A DNA stretch of 64,000 nt from Erythrophleum ivorense (taxonomy: Eukaryota; Streptophyta; Magnoliopsida; Fabales; Fabaceae), in NCBI GenBank assembly GCA_026724425.1, contig JAIUCV010000003.1:66245820-66309819 (forward strand). Direction: 5' to 3'. Positions 58,960 through 64,000 of the stretch are shown here, in pieces. The translations under genes and the position numbers were made by a program. The notes beneath the pieces are model-generated. The model was given only the letters and a program-made list of their open reading frames with translations. It did no database searches and was not told the origin of the DNA. How positions within the stretch are numbered: position 1 is the stretch's first letter; the number at the start of each line of letters is the position of its first letter.

Positions 58960-59300
58960 AACGATTTGACTATCAGAAAATTTTAACTTAATTTTTTATT
59001 TACGTCATTATAATTTTTAAATTAATTTTTATAGTTAAAAAATATATAAATAAAAAATTATATATTATATAATTGATACTTCAATAAAAATTTTTTTTTA
59101 CTCATTTCTCTTATTAATTTTTTCTTACTCTATTTTTTATTTTTTTATTAATTTTACACCATATTATCAACACTATTTTACTCTAACTTTTAGATTCAAA
59201 TTAAGTTATCCATTTTTTATTTAATCTAAGGTAATTATTTTTTCATACCACTATTTTATTAAGTTATTTTATTTATATGTTAAAATAATATTATTATTTT
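58960..59300. other. AT-rich DNA upstream of AIR9
   Basis: Almost pure A/T with T runs, lying between the AIR9 promoter and the viral remnant. No coding or clear repeat units; may be a MITE interior but ends are not visible. Confidence 0.45.
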
Positions 59301-59370
59301 ATTTCGAGGGACAGCCTGGAATGAGCGAGATCCCCATTTCAAGGGACAGCCTGGAATGAGCGAGATCAGC
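59301..59370. repeat. 35-bp tandem duplication
   Basis: Two copies with period 35 (59301 and 59336): each starts ATTTC(G/A)AGGGACAGCCT and continues GGAATGAGCGAGATC. One substitution inside the 32-bp core. Confidence 0.85.
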
Positions 59371-59749
59371 TACCCATTCAACAGTGATTTATAATCAGGA
59401 ATAGGGATGACCGAAACTAAATCGGGTCATAGAAATAACTCTACCCTCTTTCATGCAGAAATCTTCTCATAACAACAAATAAGAGTATCAGCTCTTAAGC
59501 CAAGACCTTCCCTCTTCAATTTAATTCAGCACAACTTACCTTTGTTTTCTACAGGAAGTGTACTATTTCCAAACATAAACCAGAATTAAAAAAATCTCCA
59601 ATCTTCATTCCAGTATTGACACATGGGTCGATCAATTCATATTAGGAAGATAAGATTGGAAGTACTACCCTTAATCTCTTATAAGAAAGTTAGAATTTCA
59701 TACCTTAATTGTCTTCATATAACAAAGAGATATTGAAGAATCTTGTTCT

Positions 59750-60150
59750 TTATTAATAAAAGATAATATGACAGTGGGATAGGTGAGTGCTCAGAGAATT
59801 CAGAGAAAGCTCTGAGAGTGAGTGGGAGTGCTTAGGAGTTGTGTTACAGTGTAATTTATAAGGCTTTATATAGGCAAGACATTCCTCTACCTTTCCTAAT
59901 TGGATTATTACAAGTGATAATGGTGATGTCCTATCTGCGTTATCTTTTGTCATGTCGAGGAGGAATCTTGGACTTTTGTGCTGCTTTAGGTCTTATCCTG
60001 CTTTAGTCGGTGTCTACTTTTTATCTTTAAGGCATTTTCTTTTTATCTCTTTGGGCCACTTCGGAGTCATCTTCGAAGGCTTATCTGCAAAGCATCTACT
60101 TTTGTCGATGTCAGCCGCTGCTTTTGACTTCAGAGGCTTAGTGGTGTCAA
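59750..60150 (-). promoter_or_regulatory. Pararetrovirus-type promoter and polyadenylation region (inferred)
   Basis: Downstream of the viral coding on the minus strand lies a GA-rich stretch, then a TATATAAA box (about 59875-59868), a short leader-like segment and AATAAA near 59756. This order (last open frame, enhancer-like intergenic DNA, TATA box, poly(A) signal in the terminal repeat) is that of plant pararetroviruses. Activity is not shown. Confidence 0.5.
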
Positions 60151-61346
60151 ATTATTCGAGGATATTGATGGAGATCGATGGTTCATCTTGGTCTTTACTT
60201 TTATTAGTATCTTTACAATACTTACATTGATGGATAGGATATTCAGATAATTGCTGGCAGACTCGTTTTTTAGTGTCTTCAGGATAATCCATGAGATTAT
60301 TTTTTATTCGATCATAGAACATAGTAAAATTTCGTTGCATTCGTGGAGTTTTGCTACAAAGTACAGACATGTCATGGGTCCAGTGAAATAAGTCCATTGG
60401 GCCTCATCACTGGTTAAGGTTCTATTCATTTCAAGGAAAATAGTGTTGACTTCTTGGGCTCGGATTCGGGATATAGTTTCTTGGAATTCAGATGGGTCAA
60501 TAGACTCCTTTTTTATTTCTTCGAATTCAAAGGGTTTTTTGGTGGTACCAAATTTAATCAAATTAATGGGAGAATAAAATTTGTCTTTTGTTATTTCGGT
60601 TGTAGTGGAATAGAAGCGGATATACATGGTATATTGGGTAATGGTATCTTTATAATGTTTAGCTGCTTTTTGGATGGATTTAGGGAATTGGCTAAGTTCT
60701 TAGAGTTTGTCAAAAGGATAAAGACAATGAATTAATCTATAACTATAAAGAGTATACACAAGCTGTGGATTAGTGTCACCATAAATGATGACTTTGTTTA
60801 TAGAATAATGAAAAATATATTGGATTGTTAGAGCAGTAATTTGGAAATGATTTAATTTGTCAATAAGAGAAGTTGGAAATATTGGTATTGTTCAAGTAAT
60901 TTCACTTGGGCTGTTTGGACTGGTGGAATTAGATTGGAAGTTGATGTGGACATTATGTGTTTTTATTTTTGTTGGGCTTCTTTTTCCTGGGCTTTTCTAT
61001 TCTTGGTTTCTTTTTCTACTATGGATAAAAAGGATATTGGTTTAGAGGTAGTTTGTGAGCTTAATACTGGGATTGTTGGTGGACTGGGTGAATGACCCAT
61101 TACTGATGGTGTGGGTGTATGACCCATTATTGGTCTTTCTACTTGGCTTACTCGTCTCTCCAAGTTCCTAATATTGAGACTTAGAGAATTAATAATCGTA
61201 GCTTGATTATTGATATGTGAGTAAAGAATACTCAAGTTAGATTTCAGAGCGTTCAATCTTATAATAATTGGATCAATACTGTTCTGATTACTTGATTCCT
61301 TATTATGAGGTTTACTCGTATTGTTACTCGTATCGAAGGGCTCCAT
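60150..61346 (-). pseudogene. Endogenous pararetrovirus, downstream open frame remnant
   Basis: Pieces 61346-60963 (a polar stretch with a coiled-coil-like LSLNIRNLERRVSQVER) and 60627-60152, broken by frameshifts. It follows RNase H, in the position of the transactivator/inclusion-body gene of Caulimoviridae, but I do not recognise a diagnostic motif, so the function is not assigned. Confidence 0.5.
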
Positions 61347-61349
61347 CCT

Positions 61350-62486
61350 TGCTTAAAAAGTCAGCAACAAGATTATTCTTTCCTTTGATATATTCAATTT
61401 CATAATTATAATAAGATAAATCAACTTGTCATTTAATTAACATTTTATGGGCTAATTTAGTGGTACGAATTCCTTTAGATAACCAATATTTTAACTCAGG
61501 TATTATCAGTACGAATAATAAAGTGAGAATTAACAATTAACAATTCAAATTTATCTATAGCTTTAACTATTGCTAAGAATTCTTTTCAATTTGAATGATA
61601 CTTATGTTGGCTTTCAGTAAATTTTCCACTAGCATATCGAGTAATAATTTCTTCTCCTTTTTGGTTTTCATGATGGAGAGCGGCACCCTAATAATTTTCT
61701 GAGGCGTCAATATAGAGAATCCATTTAATCTTATCATCAGTAGGAATTGTTAATTTGGATAATTTTTGACATATGTGTTTAATTTTTTGAATAATTTTGT
61801 CGTGATTTTCATTCCATATCCAAAGAGTTTTTTCTCATGCTAATTTGGATATTCTAGCTGTATATCTAGCTAGGTTTGGGATAAAATTTCGGGCTTGGTT
61901 TACTAATCCTAAGAAGGATTGTATTTCTTTCTTAGAATTTATTTTTGAGAATTCTATTACTTTCTTACTAACGTGTTCTTGTAATTCTATTCCATTTTGT
62001 GAAATATAATGTCCTAAAAAGGCTATATTTTCTTTCCTTAATTCAGCTTTCTTTGGTGATATATTCGGAACTTTTTCTTCTACAAGATCCATAAATTGAC
62101 TTAAATGATCTTCATGTTGTTCCTGGTTTTATGAAAAGATTAATATATCATCAATATAAATTACAGCAAAGGTTTTAATTGGTGCTAATAATTTTGTTAT
62201 ATGTTCTTGGAAGATACTAGGATTATTACGGAATCCCATTGGTAATACATTCCATTCATATAATCTTTTGGAGGTTGTAAAGGCAGTATACTTTTTACTA
62301 CTTTCTTTTAGTTTGATTTGAAAAAATCCTGATTTACAGTCAAATTTACTAAAAATTTGTTTTCATCTAATAAGATTAAATAATAATTCTATCTTAGGAA
62401 TTGGGTATCGATTTCAGATTGCTAAATCATTTAATTTTTTATAATTAATAACCATTCGAGATTTGTTTCTTCGGATTTCGACATGT
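61350..62486 (-). pseudogene. Endogenous pararetrovirus reverse transcriptase-RNase H remnant
   Basis: The minus strand encodes the polymerase fingers and palm with the active-site motif YIDD (62159-62148), the conserved FLG(H)Y and FLGLVNQARNFIP stretches of Caulimoviridae (61835-62092), and RNase H motifs (YIDAS near 61715; RTDN near 61510). At least four in-frame stops and a frameshift break it. Upstream protease is missing: at ~62486 the sequence switches to the opposite strand of the viral genome. Confidence 0.8.
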
Positions 62487-62499
62487 CCCAAATCAAAAC

Positions 62500-63428
62500 T
62501 TTAACAGAAATATAAAATGAAACAAAAACCCTTCAAACCCCAACAATACTTTAAAAAAGGGAAGAGAAAACTAAATTATACAAAATACCCCACTAAATGT
62601 CAATGTTATAATTGTGGAGAAATATGATATATATCAACAAACTGTAAAAAACCCATAAATAAGAAAAGCCTAAATATTATGGAATTAGCTGAAGATTATG
62701 AGTTAGAACAACTTGAATATAAAACATATTTAGAAGATGAATTAGATAATTCAGATATTGAAATCTACAAATTAGAGATAGAAGAACAGTCTAGTACTTC
62801 CAATAATAGCGACACCGAATCATAAAATAGTGATTTATACCCAGTAAACTATATCTCAGAAGACAATGAAATTAATATGATGCAAGGTGAAAGTAGTTCC
62901 CAAAAAGAAAATGAATATAAAGAATTTCATGAAATTAGAAATCCAACTGAAAGAATAGTAGAAAAAAAATGATGTTTAATCAAAAACAATATAATAAAAT
63001 CCATGATAAAGAATTAGATCTAACACCTAATAATCTTACCAAGAACAATATTATACAAAAAATAGGCAAATTCATTAAAACAAAGAAAAAGGAAAAATAT
63101 GCTTGTGTAGTAATCGAACAGAAACACCCTATCGAAGCTACTTTAACTGAAGGAATATTAAGAATACCTTTAATTGATAAAACCTTAATCGAATAAGAAA
63201 TCCAAAAACTAGACATTAAGGATGAAATAACAGAAATTTATATCCCCGGCGTACAATTACTAATAAAAGCTTATTTTAAAGCCAGAATAGACACTCCAAT
63301 AGAATTATTAATTACTGATAATCGAATTATCGACAGTGTCCCTAATAATATATTAGGAGCATTAAATAAAAATTTAATATACCAAAAATTAAAATTAACA
63401 GTTAACACAAACTTTGCCACCTCTAGAG
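62500..63428 (+). pseudogene. Endogenous pararetrovirus zinc-knuckle and movement-protein-like remnant
   Basis: The plus strand encodes a coat-protein-like zinc knuckle at about 62602-62646 in which the position expected to be His is Tyr and a stop codon precedes it. An acidic Ser/Asn-rich segment follows (62650-62960), with further stops at about 62824 and 62969. Then comes a segment ending in ELLITDNRI and NLIYQKLKLTVNTNF (63299-63418), which I read as similar to the core of Caulimoviridae movement proteins. It is cut off there by telomere repeats. Assignment of the last domain is moderate. Confidence 0.6.
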
Positions 63429-63681
63429 TTAAGGGTTTAGGGTTTAGGGTTTGGGGTTTGGGGTTTGGGGTTTCGGGTTTCGGGTTGGCGGTTTAGGGCT
63501 TAGGGCTTAGGGCTTAGGGTTTAGGGTTTAGGGTTTAGGGTTTAGGGTTTAGGGCTTAGGACTTAGGGGTTTTAGGGGTTTAGGGGTTTAGGGCTTAGGG
63601 CTTAGGGCTTAGGGTTTAGGGTTTAGGGTTTAGGGTTTAGGGTTTAGGGCTTAGGACTTAGGGGTTTTAGGGGTTTAGGGT
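63429..63681 (+). repeat. Degenerate proximal telomere repeats
   Basis: Variants TTTGGGG, TTTCGGG, CTTAGGG and TTTTAGGGG are mixed with TTTAGGG. Within it a 95-bp block is present twice in tandem (63492-63586, 63587-63681). Confidence 0.9.
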
Positions 63682-64000
63682 TTAGGGTTTAGGGTTTAGG
63701 GTTTAGGGTTTAGGGTTTAGGGTTTAGGGTTTAGGGTTTAGGGTTTAGGGTTTAGGGTTTAGGGTTTAGGGTTTAGGGTTTAGGGTTTAGGGTTTAGGGT
63801 TTAGGGTTTAGGGTTTAGGGTTTAGGGTTTAGGGTTTAGGGTTTAGGGTTTAGGGTTTAGGGTTTAGGGTTTAGGGTTTAGGGTTTAGGGTTTAGGGTTT
63901 AGGGTTTAGGGTTTAGGGTTTAGGGTTTAGGGTTTAGGGTTTAGGGTTTAGGGTTTAGGGTTTAGGGTTTAGGGTTTAGGGTTTAGGGTTTAGGGTTTAG
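63682..64000 (+). repeat. Canonical plant telomere (TTTAGGG)n
   Basis: About 45 consecutive perfect TTTAGGG units to the window end. The G-rich strand reads left to right, which is the orientation of a right-hand chromosome end. Confidence 0.97.

Larger units (their letters stand above)
59700..63428. mobile_element. Endogenous pararetrovirus (Caulimoviridae-like), rearranged, subtelomeric
   Basis: The two halves described above lie head to head around 62490. Together they account for most viral domains except protease, which I do not find. These viruses do not need integration; copies in plant genomes are passive insertions and this one is decayed. The left boundary is uncertain, between about 59400 and 59750. 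Confidence 0.7.

Noticed and set aside
59700..63428. A replication-competent endogenous virus
   Set aside because: Multiple stops, frameshifts, a missing protease and an inverted arrangement rule out a functional genome at this locus.
63492..63681. CRISPR-like direct repeats
   Set aside because: The repeats are tandem telomere variants in plant nuclear DNA, without unique spacers.
63429..64000. Interstitial telomere repeat rather than a true telomere
   Set aside because: Perfect repeats continue to the window end in the correct orientation, with degenerate repeats only on the inner side, as expected for a chromosome end. It cannot be fully excluded without sequence beyond 64000.

Overview
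This window is plant nuclear DNA, from a eudicot with transposon-filled introns. The sequence alone does not fix the species. It ends at a chromosome tip: the last ~320 bases are uninterrupted TTTAGGG, the plant telomere repeat, with the G-rich strand reading toward the right end. Inside that lies ~250 bp of degenerate telomere repeats.

The window holds one cellular gene, and it takes up nearly everything left of 59 kb. It runs on the minus strand, away from the telomere, and I recognise it as AIR9, the microtubule-associated protein with a basic Ser-rich N-terminus, leucine-rich repeats (LRRs) and A9 repeats. I placed 32 coding exons from the start codon at 58074 to 6716. All splice phases agree, giving 4627 nt (1542 codons) of unbroken frame. 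About 165 C-terminal residues, judged by my recollection of the Arabidopsis protein, should lie beyond the left edge. Exon 1 is the Ser-rich domain, exons 2-7 carry one LRR each, exons 8-9 are a linker, and exons 10-32 encode A9 modules that each start at a phase-1 intron.

The introns hold the mobile DNA. Intron 32 (left edge to 6715) has a Ty3/gypsy element nested in a Ty1/copia remnant. Intron 21 (13.1-16.6 kb) has copia gag fragments, an L1 3' end, and a SINE split by a hAT-type MITE. Intron 19 (17.3-28.9 kb) has a copia LTR plus gag, a nearly full-length RTE-type LINE, and a complete copia element with a perfect target duplication. Introns 9-16 carry L1 3' ends, a Harbinger-like MITE and a small non-autonomous LTR element. 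Intron 7 (40.8-53.9 kb) has a second gypsy copy (itself carrying a Harbinger-like MITE) and two copia elements. Intron 1 has a long-hairpin MITE. None of these copies has an intact open reading frame for transposition.

Between the AIR9 promoter (~58.9 kb) and the telomere lies a decayed, rearranged endogenous pararetrovirus (Caulimoviridae-like). The reverse transcriptase/RNase H half is on the minus strand, and a zinc-knuckle/movement-protein-like half is on the plus strand, meeting head to head at ~62.49 kb. The plus-strand half runs directly into telomere repeats at ~63.43 kb. That viral-telomere junction, the modular A9 exon structure and a template-switch scar around a MITE in the second gypsy element are the most interesting observations.
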